Shown here piece by piece: positions 46,512 to 56,312 of a stretch of DNA of 64,000 bases. A program made the position numbers and the translations under genes. Origin of the DNA: Acinetobacter beijerinckii CIP 110307. GTDB lineage: Bacteria; Pseudomonadota; Gammaproteobacteria; Pseudomonadales; Moraxellaceae. The notes under the pieces are model-generated. The model was not told the DNA's origin. It ran no database searches and saw nothing but the letters and a program-made list of their open reading frames with translations. The stretch lies in NCBI RefSeq assembly GCF_000369005.1, contig NZ_KB849766.1, forward strand, positions 629,383-693,382. Reading direction: 5' to 3'. Position 1 is the first letter of the stretch; every line of letters starts with the position of its first letter.

Positions 46512-47048
46512 ATGGCAAGTTATGAACTTTCCGCTTTTGATCGCTTTAATGCTATTACCGTTGTTGGAGCGATTGAGCAACAAACACCAGCGACATTAAA
46601 TGTTGGTTTTTGGGTTCGTGATCCCAATCAATTTCTGATTTACCCAAATCAAGTTAAAGCGCATCCTCGCCAAGACTTTTTATGGGAACACACTTGCTTT
46701 GAGATTTTTATAGGCGTGAAGGATGAAGATTTCTATCGTGAAATTAATCTCTCCCCATCTGAAGCGTGGCAAGTGTATCAATTTGAAGAATATCGCTTTC
46801 CAGAAAATATGCCACCCGTTGCGGCATATGACATTGAGTTGAACCATTTACAACGTACGCATTATGGTTTAAATGTAAGTCTAGATTTATCTCAATTTAT
46901 GCAACAAAATAAATTGAAGTGGTCTGATTTATACTTGGGTTTAACTGCAGTTTTTAATACCACTCAAGGTATGCACTATTTTGCAATGCAACATAGTAGC
47001 CCCCAAGCTGATTTTCACAATAAACGTGATTGGTTACACCATTTATAA
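46512..47048 (+). CDS. DOMON-like domain protein
   Basis: A 178-residue cytoplasmic protein with an all-beta, CBM9/DOMON-like pattern: NVGFWVRDPN, then FLWEHTCFEIFIGVKD and YREINLSPSEAW. The family of unknown role is found in many proteobacteria. No signal peptide. It is likely translated from the yhbY transcript. I see no ligand-binding residue I can name with confidence. Confidence 0.72.
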   Translation: MASYELSAFDRFNAITVVGAIEQQTPATLNVGFWVRDPNQFLIYPNQVKAHPRQDFLWEHTCFEIFIGVKDEDFYREINLSPSEAWQVYQFEEYRFPENMPPVAAYDIELNHLQRTHYGLNVSLDLSQFMQQNKLKWSDLYLGLTAVFNTTQGMHYFAMQHSSPQADFHNKRDWLHHL

Positions 47049-47049
47049 A

Positions 47050-47082
47050 TAAAAAAGCGAGAAATAATTTCTCGCTTTTTTA
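47050..47082. terminator. Bidirectional terminator
   Basis: AAAAAAGCGAGAAAT and ATTTCTCGCTTTTTT are near-perfect arms with T-runs on both strands, between convergent genes. Confidence 0.9.
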
Positions 47083-47095
47083 TGCCCGCTAAAAA

Positions 47096-47665
47096 TTAGC
47101 TAGCACGCACTTTATTCCAAGCTTCGACCGCTTGTTCTTTAGTACGCTTAAAGCTACCAACCAAAGTATCTTTATGCTTTACAGAAATTTGACTAATATC
47201 ATCTTTCAACTCTTTGCTTACTTTGGTTAAATCTTCAATTAAAGCATTTAATTCAGTTTTTAAAGCATTGGTTAATTCAACCAAGTTACCTTGAGATGAA
47301 TTAAGTTGAGTTTTGATCACATCAATACGTTCTAAAAGGTCTTGCTTAATTTGCGCAAGCTGATTTTGGATGTTTTGATTCAGTTCTTTCGCTTCAGTCT
47401 CAATTTTCTCTTGAGTTTCAGCTAAAGCTTCTTTTACCTGCTCTTGAGTCTCAGCAATCACTTCTTTTGCTTGCTCTTGAGTTTCCGCAATCACTTCTTT
47501 TGCTTTTGCTGTTTTTTCTGCAACAACTTCTTTTGCTTTTGCAGTTTTTTCAGCGACTACTTCTTTGACTTCTGCTGTCTTTTCCGCAACAGCTTCTTTC
47601 GCTTTTGCAGTTTTTTCAACGACAACGTCTTTCACTTCTTCAGTAGTTGTTTGATTCTCAGCCAT
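47096..47665 (-). CDS. Repeat coiled-coil protein, phasin/LEA-like
   Basis: A 189-residue cytoplasmic protein. Residues about 11-80 are 11-residue repeats of the type VVAEKTAKAKE and VIAETQEQAKE, seven or so in a row. The rest is a long amphipathic helix ending in FKRTKEQAVEAWNKVRAS. The charge pattern is like LEA or apolipoprotein repeats, and the C-terminal part looks phasin-like. It may coat a surface such as storage granules, or protect proteins under desiccation. No polyhydroxyalkanoate gene is in this window. Function inferred only. Confidence 0.7.
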   Translation of the reverse strand: MAENQTTTEEVKDVVVEKTAKAKEAVAEKTAEVKEVVAEKTAKAKEVVAEKTAKAKEVIAETQEQAKEVIAETQEQVKEALAETQEKIETEAKELNQNIQNQLAQIKQDLLERIDVIKTQLNSSQGNLVELTNALKTELNALIEDLTKVSKELKDDISQISVKHKDTLVGSFKRTKEQAVEAWNKVRAS

Positions 47666-48026
47666 TTTGTATCCCCTCTATATTGATTGTTGCTTTTTTG
47701 GCTATCTATAAGATAAATCTCTTACGAAATTAATCGCTAAAAAATTGTCAGACAATTTGCATAATATCTCAAGATATAGATAGATGGATGATAGATTTAG
47801 CCATAGACCGTTTTGTATATAAATTCTGATCTTATCTTAAAATATTGCTGTTTTTATAATTGTTAAACCTTATAAAGCTACTGAATAAAGTTACTCTAGG
47901 GAAATATACCTTTAAAATTTAATTCATATAGAGATGCAAGACCCTTTAAATTTGATGCTTTGTTTTGAAATATTTGATGTTGAAATTGGAATCAATCAAT
48001 TCATCAGTATTAATAAATAAAACACA

Positions 48027-48055
48027 TAGACTTTTCACGCACTCATGCGTATAAT
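48027..48055 (+). promoter_or_regulatory. carAB promoter
   Basis: TAGACT (48027-48032), a 17-base spacer and a perfect TATAAT (48050-48055). Transcription would start near 48062, leaving a leader of about 120 bases. The preceding spacer, 47687-48026, is AT-rich and shows no other feature. Confidence 0.7.
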
Positions 48056-48070
48056 GCGCTGTTAAGTTAC

Positions 48071-48145
48071 AAGCGAGCAGACTGGAAGGAGGGGCGTGTT
48101 TTTTAAGGACAGCCTGCCTTTTTTTATGTCTTCTCGCTTTTTTAC
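48071..48145 (+). promoter_or_regulatory. Attenuator-like leader of carAB
   Basis: A GC-rich hairpin, AAGGAGGGGC (48086-48095) with GCCTGCCTT (48112-48120), is followed by seven T residues. An outer stem, AAGCGAG (48071-48077) with CTCGCTT (48133-48139), is followed by TTTT. Both resemble intrinsic terminators, and U-runs lie where RNA polymerase would pause when UTP is low. This is the plan of pyrimidine-controlled attenuation, inferred here for carAB. Confidence 0.5.
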
Positions 48146-48230
48146 AGCCCTATTTTTTGTGGTTTTAGTTCAGGAGCTTTGGTTTGAGCACCCCCGCCAT
48201 TTTAGCCCTCGCAGATGGAACGATCTTTAA
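48096..48230 (+). CDS. Possible carAB leader peptide, overlaps carA start
   Basis: From GTG at 48096 the frame reads [20 protein letters not shown] and on to VVLVQELWF, ending with TAA at 48228-48230, about 45 bases into carA in another frame. ATG at 48126 is an alternative start. It is rich in Phe from TTT codons inside U-runs, like the E. coli pyrBI leader peptide (which has LPFFF). GGAGG at 48088-48092 lies only three bases before the GTG, which is short for efficient initiation. It may be real or a by-product of U-rich DNA. Confidence 0.4.
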   Translation: MFFKDSLPFFMSSRFFTALFFVVLVQELWFEHPRHFSPRRWNDL

Positions 48231-49323
48231 AGGAACGTCTATCGGTGCGCCAGGAAGTACGACTGGTGAAGTCGTTTTTAATACAGCCATGACAGGCTAT
48301 CAAGAAATTTTGACTGACCCAAGTTACGCGCAACAAATTGTGACGCTGACTTATCCTCATATTGGAAATACAGGCTGTAATAGCGAAGACGTTGAATCTG
48401 GTCGCATCCATAAAGTATGGGCGAACGGTTTGATTATTCGTGATCTTCCTCTATTGCATAGCAATTTCCGCGCAGAACAATCTTTAAGTGAATATTTAAT
48501 ACAACATAATGTTGTTGCTATCGCTGACATTGATACACGTAAACTGACACGTATTTTACGTGATAAAGGCGCGCAAAATGGTTGCATTCTTGCTGGTGAA
48601 AATATCACTGAAGAAGAGGCAATTGCAAAAGCTCGAGCTTTCGGTGGTTTAAATGGTTTAGACCTTGCCAAAGAATGCTGTGATCCGGAAGGTTTTGAAT
48701 GGACTGAAGGTTCTTGGGGTTTAGGTGAAGGGTTTTCACAACCAGAAACTAAATTTCATGTGGTTGCATACGATTATGGTGTCAAAACCAACATCTTACG
48801 TATGCTTGCAGACCGTGGTTGTAAATTGACTGTTGTGCCTGCACAAACCCCTGCTGAAAAAGTGCTCGCTTTGAATCCAGATGGTGTGTTCTTGTCAAAT
48901 GGTCCTGGTGACCCAGCGGCATGTGATTACGCAATTGCAGCAGTAAAAACGATTGTTGAGACCACAACTTTACCAGTCTTTGGTATTTGTTTAGGTCACC
49001 AGATCTTAGCGCTTGCTTCTGGTGCGAAGACCATGAAAATGAATCATGGTCATCACGGCGCTAACCATCCTGTACAAAACCTTGAGAATGGTACTGTAAT
49101 GATCACTTCTCAAAACCACGGCTTTGCTGTTGATGAAAGCACCTTACCTTCAAACTTAAAAGTAACGCATCGTTCGTTGTTTGATGGTACAAACCAAGGT
49201 ATTCATCGCACTGACAAACCAGCATTCAGCTTCCAAGGTCACCCTGAAGCGAGTCCTGGTCCACACGACTGTGCCCCATTGTTCGATCATTTCATCGAAT
49301 TAATCGAAGCAGCTAAGAAATAA
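48184..49323 (+). CDS. carA: Carbamoyl-phosphate synthase small subunit CarA
   Basis: A 379-residue glutamine amidotransferase that passes ammonia to CarB for carbamoyl phosphate, the first step for pyrimidines and arginine. The catalytic Cys269 lies in FGICLGHQ, and His353 and Glu355 in GHPEAS, the same numbers as in E. coli. The gene starts with TTG at 48184 behind AGGAG at 48172-48176; the N-terminus [11 protein letters not shown] matches the family with no upstream ATG in frame. carB follows 14 bases later. Confidence 0.97.
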   Translation: MSTPAILALADGTIFKGTSIGAPGSTTGEVVFNTAMTGYQEILTDPSYAQQIVTLTYPHIGNTGCNSEDVESGRIHKVWANGLIIRDLPLLHSNFRAEQSLSEYLIQHNVVAIADIDTRKLTRILRDKGAQNGCILAGENITEEEAIAKARAFGGLNGLDLAKECCDPEGFEWTEGSWGLGEGFSQPETKFHVVAYDYGVKTNILRMLADRGCKLTVVPAQTPAEKVLALNPDGVFLSNGPGDPAACDYAIAAVKTIVETTTLPVFGICLGHQILALASGAKTMKMNHGHHGANHPVQNLENGTVMITSQNHGFAVDESTLPSNLKVTHRSLFDGTNQGIHRTDKPAFSFQGHPEASPGPHDCAPLFDHFIELIEAAKK

Positions 49324-49337
49324 TTAAGGAGCGAATA

Positions 49338-52300
49338 ATGCCTAAACGTACGGATATTAAAAGCATCTTAATTATTGGTGCAGGTCCAATTGTGATCGGT
49401 CAAGCATGTGAGTTTGATTACTCAGGTGCACAAGCATGTAAAGCACTTCGTGAAGAAGGTTACCGTGTAATTTTGGTGAACTCTAACCCAGCGACCATTA
49501 TGACTGACCCTTCAATGGCGGATGCAACCTATATCGAGCCAATCACTTGGCAGACTGTTGCACAAATCATTGAAAAAGAGCGTCCAGATGCAGTCCTCCC
49601 AACGATGGGCGGTCAAACTGCATTAAACTGTGCGCTTGCATTAGATGCCAACGGTATTTTAGAAAAATACAACGTTGAATTAATTGGTGCATCAAAAGAA
49701 GCGATTGAAAAAGCAGAAGATCGTAAACTTTTTGACATCGCAATGCGTAAAATCGGCTTAGAGTGCCCTCGTGCCGATGTTGCAGAAAGTATGGAACATG
49801 CACTGGAAATTCAGTCGCGTTTCGGCTTCCCAGTGATCATTCGCCCATCATTCACGATGGGTGGCTCTGGTGGCGGTATTGCATACAATAAAGAAGAATT
49901 TATTGAAATCTGTGAACGTGGTTTTGATCTTTCTCCAACTAAACAATTATTGATCGATGAATCACTGATTGGTTGGAAAGAATACGAAATGGAAGTTGTG
50001 CGTGATAAAAACGACAACTGTATTATCGTATGTGCTATCGAAAACTTTGACCCAATGGGCGTACACACAGGTGACTCAATCACTGTTGCCCCTGCTCAAA
50101 CATTGACAGATAAAGAATATCAAATCATGCGTAATGCATCGGTTGCTGTTCTACGTGAAATCGGTGTTGAAACAGGTGGCTCGAACGTTCAGTTCGGTAT
50201 CAACCCGAAAGACGGTCGTATGGTTGTGATCGAGATGAACCCACGAGTTTCTCGTTCATCTGCACTTGCATCTAAAGCAACTGGTTTCCCGATTGCAAAA
50301 ATTGCTGCAAAACTTGCGGTTGGCTATACCCTTGATGAATTGAAAAATGACATCACAGGTGGTATTACCCCTGCAAGCTTTGAACCAGCAATTGACTATG
50401 TTGTTACAAAAATTCCTCGCTTTAACTTCGAAAAATTCCCACAAGCTGAGCCGGTGTTAACCACTCAGATGAAATCTGTGGGCGAAGTCATGGCAATTGG
50501 TCGTAACTTCCAAGAGTCTGTACAAAAAGCGCTTCGTGGTCTTGAAGTCGGCGTAAGCGGCTTTGATGAAAAAATCGAAGTAGGTACAGCTAATGCTAAA
50601 GACATCATCTTAAAAGAACTTAAAGTTCCAGGTCCTGATCGTATTTGGTATGTTGCTGATGCATTCCGTCATGGTTTTTCGTTAGATGACGTATTTGAAG
50701 CAACCAAGATTGATCGTTGGTTCTTGATCCAAATCGAAGACATTGTTAAAGCTGAAGCTCAAGTAAAAACTTTAGGTTTTGGCGACTTAAATGCTGATAA
50801 TATCCGTTCATTCAAACGCAAAGGTTTATCTGACCTTCGTATTGCTGATTTGATGGGTATTTCACAAAAGCAATTCCGTAAACAACGTTGGAATTTGGGT
50901 GTATATCCAGTTTACAAACGTGTTGATACTTGTGCTGCTGAGTTCGAATCTGACACAGCTTACATGTACTCAACTTACGATGAAGAATGTGAAGCGAATC
51001 CATCGAGCCGTGACAAAATCATGGTCATTGGCGGTGGTCCGAACCGTATTGGTCAAGGGATCGAGTTTGACTATTGCTGTGTACATGCTGCCCTTGCAAT
51101 GCGTGAAGATGGTTATGAAACAATTATGGTCAACTGTAACCCTGAAACGGTTTCAACTGACTATGACACATCTGACCGCTTATACTTCGAGCCAGTAACA
51201 CTTGAAGATGTACTTGAAATCGTACGTATCGAAAAGCCTAAAGGCGTGATCGTACAGTACGGCGGTCAAACACCTTTGAAATTGGCACGTGCTTTAGAAG
51301 AAGCAGGTACACCAATTATCGGTACATCTCCTGATGCGATTGACCGTGCAGAAGACCGTGAACGTTTCCAACAAATGATTCAACGTCTACAGCTTCGTCA
51401 ACCAAACAACAGCATCGTGAAATCTGCTGAAGAAGGTATTTCAGAAGCAGCAAAAGTGGGTTATCCACTGGTTGTTCGCCCATCTTATGTATTGGGTGGT
51501 CGTGCAATGGAAATCGTTTATAACGAAGATGAACTTAAACGTTATCTTCGTGAAGCAGTACAAGCGTCTAATGAAGCGCCTGTCCTACTTGACCGTTTCC
51601 TAGATGATGCAACTGAAGTTGACGTGGACTGCGTATCTGACGGTAAAGATGTTGTGATTGGCGGTATTATGCAGCACATTGAACAAGCAGGGATTCACTC
51701 TGGTGACTCAGCATGTTCTATTCCGCCTTACTCGCTTTCACAAGAAGTTCAAGATGAAATGCGCCGTCAAACTGTTGCCATGGCAAAAGAGCTTGGCGTA
51801 ATTGGTTTGATGAACGTTCAGTTTGCAGTAAAAGGCAACGACATTTATATCCTTGAAGTGAACCCACGTGCATCACGTACCGTTCCTTTCGTTTCTAAAT
51901 GTATTGGTGACTCTTTAGCAAAAGTTGCAGCTCGTTGTATGGCGGGTCAATCTTTGGAATCTCAAGGTTTCACTAAAGAGATCATTCCAAAACACTTTGC
52001 AGTGAAAGAAGCTGTATTCCCATTTGCTAAATTCCAAGGCGTTGATCCAATGCTTGGACCTGAGATGAAATCTACAGGCGAAGTCATGGGTGTAGGCGAA
52101 ACTTTCGGTGAGGCATTCTATAAAGCCGTACTTGGCTCAAATGAACGTTTACCGGGTTTACCGACTGAAGGCGAAGTGAAATATGCATTCTTATCTGTTC
52201 GTGAATCAGACAAGAAATATATTGCTAACATCGCAAAACAGTTAATCGCTTATGGTTTCAAACTTGTTGCAACTAATGGTACTTACCAAGTATTGCAAGA

Positions 52301-52571
52301 AGCTGGACTAGCATGTGAAGCAGTGAATAAAGTAACCGAAGGTCGTCCACATATTGTAGACCGCTTGAAAAATGGTGAAATTCATCTTATTGTCAACACA
52401 ACTGAAGGTAAACAGGCTCAATATGACTCTGCGATGATCCGTCGTGCTGCCCTTCAAGGCAAAGTGTATTACACTACGACGATTAATGGCGCAGAAGCTG
52501 TTTGCCAAGCATTTGCTGTGAAATTGCCAATGGATGTATACCGCTTGCAAGATTTACAAACTGTAGGTTAA
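49338..52571 (+). CDS. carB: Carbamoyl-phosphate synthase large subunit CarB
   Basis: A 1,077-residue enzyme with two homologous halves. The first carboxyphosphate ATP-grasp domain (about 1-400) has [11 protein letters not shown], the second carbamate domain (about 550-935) has [12 protein letters not shown], and an oligomerisation domain lies between. The C-terminal MGS-fold domain (about 940-1077) binds allosteric effectors such as UMP and ornithine. The length is normal and no motif is broken. The RBS is AAGGAG before 49338. It forms an operon with carA and is closed by a strong terminator. Confidence 0.98.
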   Translation: MPKRTDIKSILIIGAGPIVIGQACEFDYSGAQACKALREEGYRVILVNSNPATIMTDPSMADATYIEPITWQTVAQIIEKERPDAVLPTMGGQTALNCALALDANGILEKYNVELIGASKEAIEKAEDRKLFDIAMRKIGLECPRADVAESMEHALEIQSRFGFPVIIRPSFTMGGSGGGIAYNKEEFIEICERGFDLSPTKQLLIDESLIGWKEYEMEVVRDKNDNCIIVCAIENFDPMGVHTGDSITVAPAQTLTDKEYQIMRNASVAVLREIGVETGGSNVQFGINPKDGRMVVIEMNPRVSRSSALASKATGFPIAKIAAKLAVGYTLDELKNDITGGITPASFEPAIDYVVTKIPRFNFEKFPQAEPVLTTQMKSVGEVMAIGRNFQESVQKALRGLEVGVSGFDEKIEVGTANAKDIILKELKVPGPDRIWYVADAFRHGFSLDDVFEATKIDRWFLIQIEDIVKAEAQVKTLGFGDLNADNIRSFKRKGLSDLRIADLMGISQKQFRKQRWNLGVYPVYKRVDTCAAEFESDTAYMYSTYDEECEANPSSRDKIMVIGGGPNRIGQGIEFDYCCVHAALAMREDGYETIMVNCNPETVSTDYDTSDRLYFEPVTLEDVLEIVRIEKPKGVIVQYGGQTPLKLARALEEAGTPIIGTSPDAIDRAEDRERFQQMIQRLQLRQPNNSIVKSAEEGISEAAKVGYPLVVRPSYVLGGRAMEIVYNEDELKRYLREAVQASNEAPVLLDRFLDDATEVDVDCVSDGKDVVIGGIMQHIEQAGIHSGDSACSIPPYSLSQEVQDEMRRQTVAMAKELGVIGLMNVQFAVKGNDIYILEVNPRASRTVPFVSKCIGDSLAKVAARCMAGQSLESQGFTKEIIPKHFAVKEAVFPFAKFQGVDPMLGPEMKSTGEVMGVGETFGEAFYKAVLGSNERLPGLPTEGEVKYAFLSVRESDKKYIANIAKQLIAYGFKLVATNGTYQVLQEAGLACEAVNKVTEGRPHIVDRLKNGEIHLIVNTTEGKQAQYDSAMIRRAALQGKVYYTTTINGAEAVCQAFAVKLPMDVYRLQDLQTVG

Positions 52572-52584
52572 TTCTTTACCGATA

Positions 52585-52625
52585 AGTCCCGCCACCTTAT
52601 CGGTGGCGGGCTTTTTCTTTTTTAA
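52585..52625 (+). terminator. Terminator of carAB
   Basis: CCCGCCACC (52588-52596) and GGTGGCGGG (52602-52610) with a TTATC loop, followed by CTTTTTC and more T residues. Confidence 0.95.
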
Positions 52626-52661
52626 ATCCTGTATTTTCCCAACCAATTTAGAGGGACTGAA

Positions 52662-53138
52662 ATGCAACGTTATCCTATGACTCCTGAAGGCAAGGTTGCC
52701 TTAGAGAAAGAATTACAACAGTTAAAAACAGTTGATCGTCCACGTATCATTCAAGCGATCGCGGAAGCTCGTGAGCACGGTGACTTAAAAGAAAATGCGG
52801 AATATCATGCTGCTCGTGAACAGCAAGGTTTCTGCGAAGGTCGTATTCAGGATATCGAAGGTAAATTGGGTGCTGCTCAAGAAATTGATGTCAGAACACT
52901 TGAGCAAAATGGTCGCGTCGTTTTTGGTGTAACGGTGACGATTGAAAATCTAGATACAGAAGAACGTAAGACCTATAAAATTGTTGGCGATGATGAGGCA
53001 GATTTTAAAATTAATAAAATCTCAGTAAACTCTCCAATCGCTCGTGGTTTATTGGGTAAAAGCGAAGGCGACGAAGCTAAAATTCAAACACCGCAAGGTG
53101 AAGTTGAATACGAAATTGTGAGTGTGGAATATATCTAA
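52662..53138 (+). CDS. greA: Transcription elongation factor GreA
   Basis: A 158-residue Gre factor. The coiled coil (about 1-75) holds the acidic tip within [17 protein letters not shown], and the C-terminal FKBP-like domain has [14 protein letters not shown]. It helps RNA polymerase escape backtracked pauses. It has its own terminator and an RBS (AGAGGGA) before the start, and follows carB as in other Acinetobacter. GreB is also present at 20433. Confidence 0.96.
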   Translation: MQRYPMTPEGKVALEKELQQLKTVDRPRIIQAIAEAREHGDLKENAEYHAAREQQGFCEGRIQDIEGKLGAAQEIDVRTLEQNGRVVFGVTVTIENLDTEERKTYKIVGDDEADFKINKISVNSPIARGLLGKSEGDEAKIQTPQGEVEYEIVSVEYI

Positions 53139-53150
53139 TTCCAATTCATT

Positions 53151-53175
53151 AACCCCTCTATTTGAGGGGTTTTTC
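53151..53175 (+). terminator. Terminator of greA
   Basis: ACCCCTC (53152-53158) and GAGGGGT (53164-53170) with a TATTT loop, then TTTT. Confidence 0.9.
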
Positions 53176-53201
53176 TTCTCAAAGCATTCTATGGAAAAAT
53201 A

Positions 53202-53825
53202 ATGGATACACCACTGATCAACTCTCCTGTTAAACATTGGTGTGAGTTCGAATTTATTTCAAAAACAGTGAAAAATCCGAATATCCATATTAAAGGCAAT
53301 TACTCTTATTATTCTGCTTATTGGGATCAAGGATTTGAACGTTGTGTGGTACGTTATTTACATGATAAACCCTCTACAACTGAGAAGCCAATAGACCAAC
53401 TTCATATTGGTAATTTTGTCTGCTTTGGTGCTGAATGCGTGATTATGATGGGTGGCAATCAACTTCACCGTCCCGATTGGATTTCGACCTTTCCATTTGA
53501 TACTCGTAGTTTTTTACCTGCGGGCGACACTGTAATTGCAGATGGTTGCTGGATTGGTAGCCGTGCCATGATCATGCAAGGCGTTAAACTGGGGGAAGGT
53601 GCTGTAGTAGCAACAGGCGCAGTGGTGACGCAAGATGTACCGCCTTATGCCATTGTCGGTGGTGTACCTGCCAAAGTGATAAAATATCGTTTTCCTGAAC
53701 AAGACATCGAAAAACTGCTTTCCCTCAAACTATATGACTTAGATGAAAAACAGATTTTAAAAATGCGTGAAGAATTGCAGACGGATAATATTGAAAGCTT
53801 AATACAATTTCTCAAAGAGCATTAA
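53202..53825 (+). CDS. XAT/CatB-related O-acetyltransferase
   Basis: A 207-residue left-handed beta-helix acetyltransferase of the xenobiotic/Vat/CatB group. The hexapeptide-repeat coil runs from about 50 to 175 (VIADGCWIGSRAMIMQG, then GAVVATGAVVTQDV). The loop GGNQLHRPDWISTFPF carries the catalytic His, as in CatB-like enzymes, and VGGVPAKVIKYRF is the usual end. Family members acetylate sugars, streptogramins or chloramphenicol with acetyl-CoA. A sugar or cell-surface target is as likely as a drug here. Confidence 0.9.
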   Translation: MDTPLINSPVKHWCEFEFISKTVKNPNIHIKGNYSYYSAYWDQGFERCVVRYLHDKPSTTEKPIDQLHIGNFVCFGAECVIMMGGNQLHRPDWISTFPFDTRSFLPAGDTVIADGCWIGSRAMIMQGVKLGEGAVVATGAVVTQDVPPYAIVGGVPAKVIKYRFPEQDIEKLLSLKLYDLDEKQILKMREELQTDNIESLIQFLKEH

Positions 53826-54055
53826 TCTAGTTTTATATAGAAATCATAGTTATATCTCACATCTACTTTTATATAGATTTCATCTATTTTTACTTTAATC
53901 ATATTTTTAAATAATAATATTTACGATCACTATCCCTATAAAAATACTAGGTTTTATTTCATAAAGAATAAGTTTAAGATGAATAGAGAAGCACAATTAA
54001 TCTAATTTTTATAAGTGAAATTGATCTGTAATTTTAATAATAAGGAGTAATAACC

Positions 54056-54493
54056 ATGGCTTATCAAAAAATCTTAGTTGCAATTGATGATTCAGAAATT
54101 TCAGTGAACGTCATTCAACAAGCAGCTCAACTAGCCAAAGCCCTCAATAGTGAAATTACTGTCGTTGAAGTCATGACTTTAGACCCTTATTTATCTGAAG
54201 CTTACCTTCGCATGGGACAAAGTAATGAATTAATAGAGCGAGTTCGCTCATATGTTCAAGAAAATCTCACTAAAGCTGAAAAAAAGTTCGAAGAATTAGG
54301 TTTAACAGTTGCAACCCAAGTCTTAGAAGGTTTTTCAATCCACGATGAAATCATTGGTGCAGCTCAAAACCTAGGTGCAGATTTGATTATTATGGGTTCG
54401 CATGGTCGAACTGGTATTAAGAAATTTATATTAGGTAGTGTGGCTCAAAAAGTACTAGGTGAAAGCCATATTCCTGTTTTGGTTGTACGATAA
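54056..54493 (+). CDS. Universal stress protein UspA family
   Basis: A 145-residue single USP domain. The start ILVAIDDSEIS and the end MGSHGRTGIKKFILGSVAQKVL fit the ATP-binding type GxxGxxxxxxxxxG(S/T). It is cytoplasmic and probably responds to stress or energy state. The AAGGAG site precedes the ATG. The 230-base upstream spacer is very AT-rich, with no clear element. Confidence 0.92.
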   Translation: MAYQKILVAIDDSEISVNVIQQAAQLAKALNSEITVVEVMTLDPYLSEAYLRMGQSNELIERVRSYVQENLTKAEKKFEELGLTVATQVLEGFSIHDEIIGAAQNLGADLIIMGSHGRTGIKKFILGSVAQKVLGESHIPVLVVR

Positions 54494-54516
54494 TAATATT
54501 TTTATTAAATCAATGA

Positions 54517-54549
54517 AAAAAGCATGGTTATTCACCATGCTTTTTTTAT
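54517..54549. terminator. Bidirectional terminator uspA/lipoprotein
   Basis: AAAAAGCATGGT and ACCATGCTTTTT with a TATTC loop and T-runs on both strands. Confidence 0.9.
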
Positions 54550-54550
54550 A

Positions 54551-55063
54551 CTATTGCGATTGTAGCTTAATCGGTTTTGCCTTATCCAATATATCTTTAG
54601 GCAGTTCTTCTGTAGAAACAATCGTTAATGATTGTGTATTCGCTTGAAGATTTTCTTTATTTAATTCTTTAAGAGCAACATTGGTTTCTTTCGTGCTTAA
54701 GCTATACATTGCACCAGTAGCAGGATCGATAATTAATAATCCTAAAACGCCTCCAAAGAGAATATTTCCAACATACCAGCCATTCACATGAGCTGAAACA
54801 TTAACAGTTTTAGTTTCAAAACCTTCTTTTTCAAAGATAACAGTATATTTTTCAGGTGAGAAAAATCCTGAGCTTCTTTTTAAACTTACTGTAACAGGTG
54901 CTTTACCCACATGAACTTTTTTACCTGCTTTATTTAATATTGTAATATCACTTAATTCAGGTGTACTTTCAAAAGTCATTGTCTGTGAACTTCCAGACAT
55001 AATACTCGCGCAACCAGATAAACTAAGAACTGCAACCCCGAAAACTGCTGATAATTTTTTCAT
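54551..55063 (-). CDS. PEGA-like lipoprotein
   Basis: A 170-residue envelope lipoprotein. The lipobox LSGC is at residues 15-18 of MKKLSAVFGVAVLSLSGC. A PEGA-like beta domain (about 30-95, with GKAPVTVSLKRSSGFFS) and a hydrophobic hairpin (WYVGNILFGGVLGLLIIDP) follow. Proteins with this WYVGN...DP...GAMY pattern occur widely in proteobacteria without a known role. It is a single gene with a terminator at its 3' end. Confidence 0.75.
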   Translation of the reverse strand: MKKLSAVFGVAVLSLSGCASIMSGSSQTMTFESTPELSDITILNKAGKKVHVGKAPVTVSLKRSSGFFSPEKYTVIFEKEGFETKTVNVSAHVNGWYVGNILFGGVLGLLIIDPATGAMYSLSTKETNVALKELNKENLQANTQSLTIVSTEELPKDILDKAKPIKLQSQ

Positions 55064-55169
55064 TTAAATACCAAGAACACTTAATGTACATTTTATGTAT
55101 CCAGATTGTATTTAAAAAGTAATAAACTTTCAATAGTCTAACTTATTGTTTTTTATTTCAATTAAATTA

Positions 55170-55487
55170 TTAAGTATTCCAACCAAATGTTTTTAAATTG
55201 ACTTTATTATTTAATAAATAAATCCCCTCTTCATTTAATAAAATTTTTTGAACATTCTCTCCTTGTTCATTTAAACGATGAACACTAATTTTTCCTTGAG
55301 AATTAATCACACGATGCCAAGGAATTTTACTTTGGCTGTCTAAATGTTTTAAAACATATCCGACTAAACGTGCATGTTTTGGTAGTCCTGCTAACTTTGC
55401 GACCTGTCCATAACTTGCAACTTTACCATAAGGAATTAGTGCAACAACTTCCAGTATTTGTCGTTGTAGTTCATTCGTATCTTGCAT
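55170..55487 (-). CDS. Alkyltransferase-like protein (Atl/MGMT family)
   Basis: A 105-residue protein of the MGMT DNA-binding fold. The active-site motif is PWHRVI, where true alkyltransferases have PCHRV, so it cannot accept alkyl groups. Such Atl proteins bind O6-alkylguanine and flag it for nucleotide excision repair. The helix-turn-helix YGQVAKLAG is intact. The start at 55487 (MQDTNELQ) is preferred to 55502. Confidence 0.9.
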   Translation of the reverse strand: MQDTNELQRQILEVVALIPYGKVASYGQVAKLAGLPKHARLVGYVLKHLDSQSKIPWHRVINSQGKISVHRLNEQGENVQKILLNEEGIYLLNNKVNLKTFGWNT

Positions 55488-55580
55488 AAAAGAAACCATC
55501 AAAATCTGATAACATCATATCGATCACAGTAAAAATTATGAACAATAACTAAATCTTTTTGTGAGTTTAGAGTATAAAAA

Positions 55581-56312
55581 ATGCGATTAAAAATTACATT
55601 GCTAACATTATCGAGTCTTTTTTTTCTCAATTCATGTACGACTCAAAATAAACCGACAGTGAAGATAAGTCCTTATAAATATCAAGCAGATTCTGAAGGT
55701 CGCCTACCCGTCGTTTATGTGAGCTTTATTTTCACTATAAATAGACCTCAGACCAAAATACTTGATACTAGACTGCAAATGTATAAAGAACTTGAAATTC
55801 TAAATCGATATTTTCTCGATGAAAATAATCAGAAAATCTTTAAATTCAAAATCAATCACTATTATTCTTACCATGACTTTACCAAGCGAAAATGTGACTT
55901 AGCCAATCAAATCAACCAACCTACGTCGATAGTGACGGATCATATTCCAAATGCAGTACGTACTTGTTTTCCACGACGCAAAAGTAAAGAGGTTCTTTTT
56001 ATTATTTATGATGCTTATAACGAGAAGTTAAAATATAGCGATGTCACCAGTTGGGGCTTTCGAAATCAGGGTCAGCCTTTTATTTTAATTGATTGGCAAC
56101 GTCTAAACTATCAAACACAAGCCGCAACAGTACATGAAATGGGACATGCTTTTGGATTAGGTCATGTATGTACACCCAAAGCAACCAAGACCACGCCCAC
56201 AAATATTATGAGTAGTTATGATTGCAAATTAGGCAGCGGTGGCTTACGCAATTTAGGTTTCAATGATGAACAACTAAAAATTATATTAGACAATTATAAA
56301 AAATATCCCTAA
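55581..56312 (+). CDS. Metzincin-motif zinc metalloprotease lipoprotein
   Basis: A 243-residue protein with a lipoprotein signal (FFLNSC, Cys19). The zinc site HEMGHAFGLGH (His185, Glu186, His189, His195) fits HExxHxxGxxH, and a Met-turn candidate NIMSSYD (Met210) follows 15 residues later, as in metzincins. Upstream, about 40-180, is an alpha/beta region with no named domain. It probably cuts proteins at the cell surface or in the periplasm. It ends tail-to-tail with the CapA-like gene, overlapping by four bases. Confidence 0.82.
   Translation: MRLKITLLTLSSLFFLNSCTTQNKPTVKISPYKYQADSEGRLPVVYVSFIFTINRPQTKILDTRLQMYKELEILNRYFLDENNQKIFKFKINHYYSYHDFTKRKCDLANQINQPTSIVTDHIPNAVRTCFPRRKSKEVLFIIYDAYNEKLKYSDVTSWGFRNQGQPFILIDWQRLNYQTQAATVHEMGHAFGLGHVCTPKATKTTPTNIMSSYDCKLGSGGLRNLGFNDEQLKIILDNYKKYP

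Noticed and set aside
47420..47640. CRISPR-like periodic repeat
   Set aside because: The 33-base periodicity comes from the 11-residue protein repeats; the units diverge by codon and there are no unique spacers.
47444..47686. 80-residue plus-strand frame rich in Phe and Cys
   Set aside because: It is the antisense shadow of the 11-residue repeats in the coiled-coil gene and has no ribosome-binding site.
53202..53825. Chloramphenicol resistance gene catB
   Set aside because: The left-handed helix fold and His loop fit the XAT group, but members also acetylate sugars. It sits in a chromosomal core area with no mobile element nearby, so resistance is not claimed.
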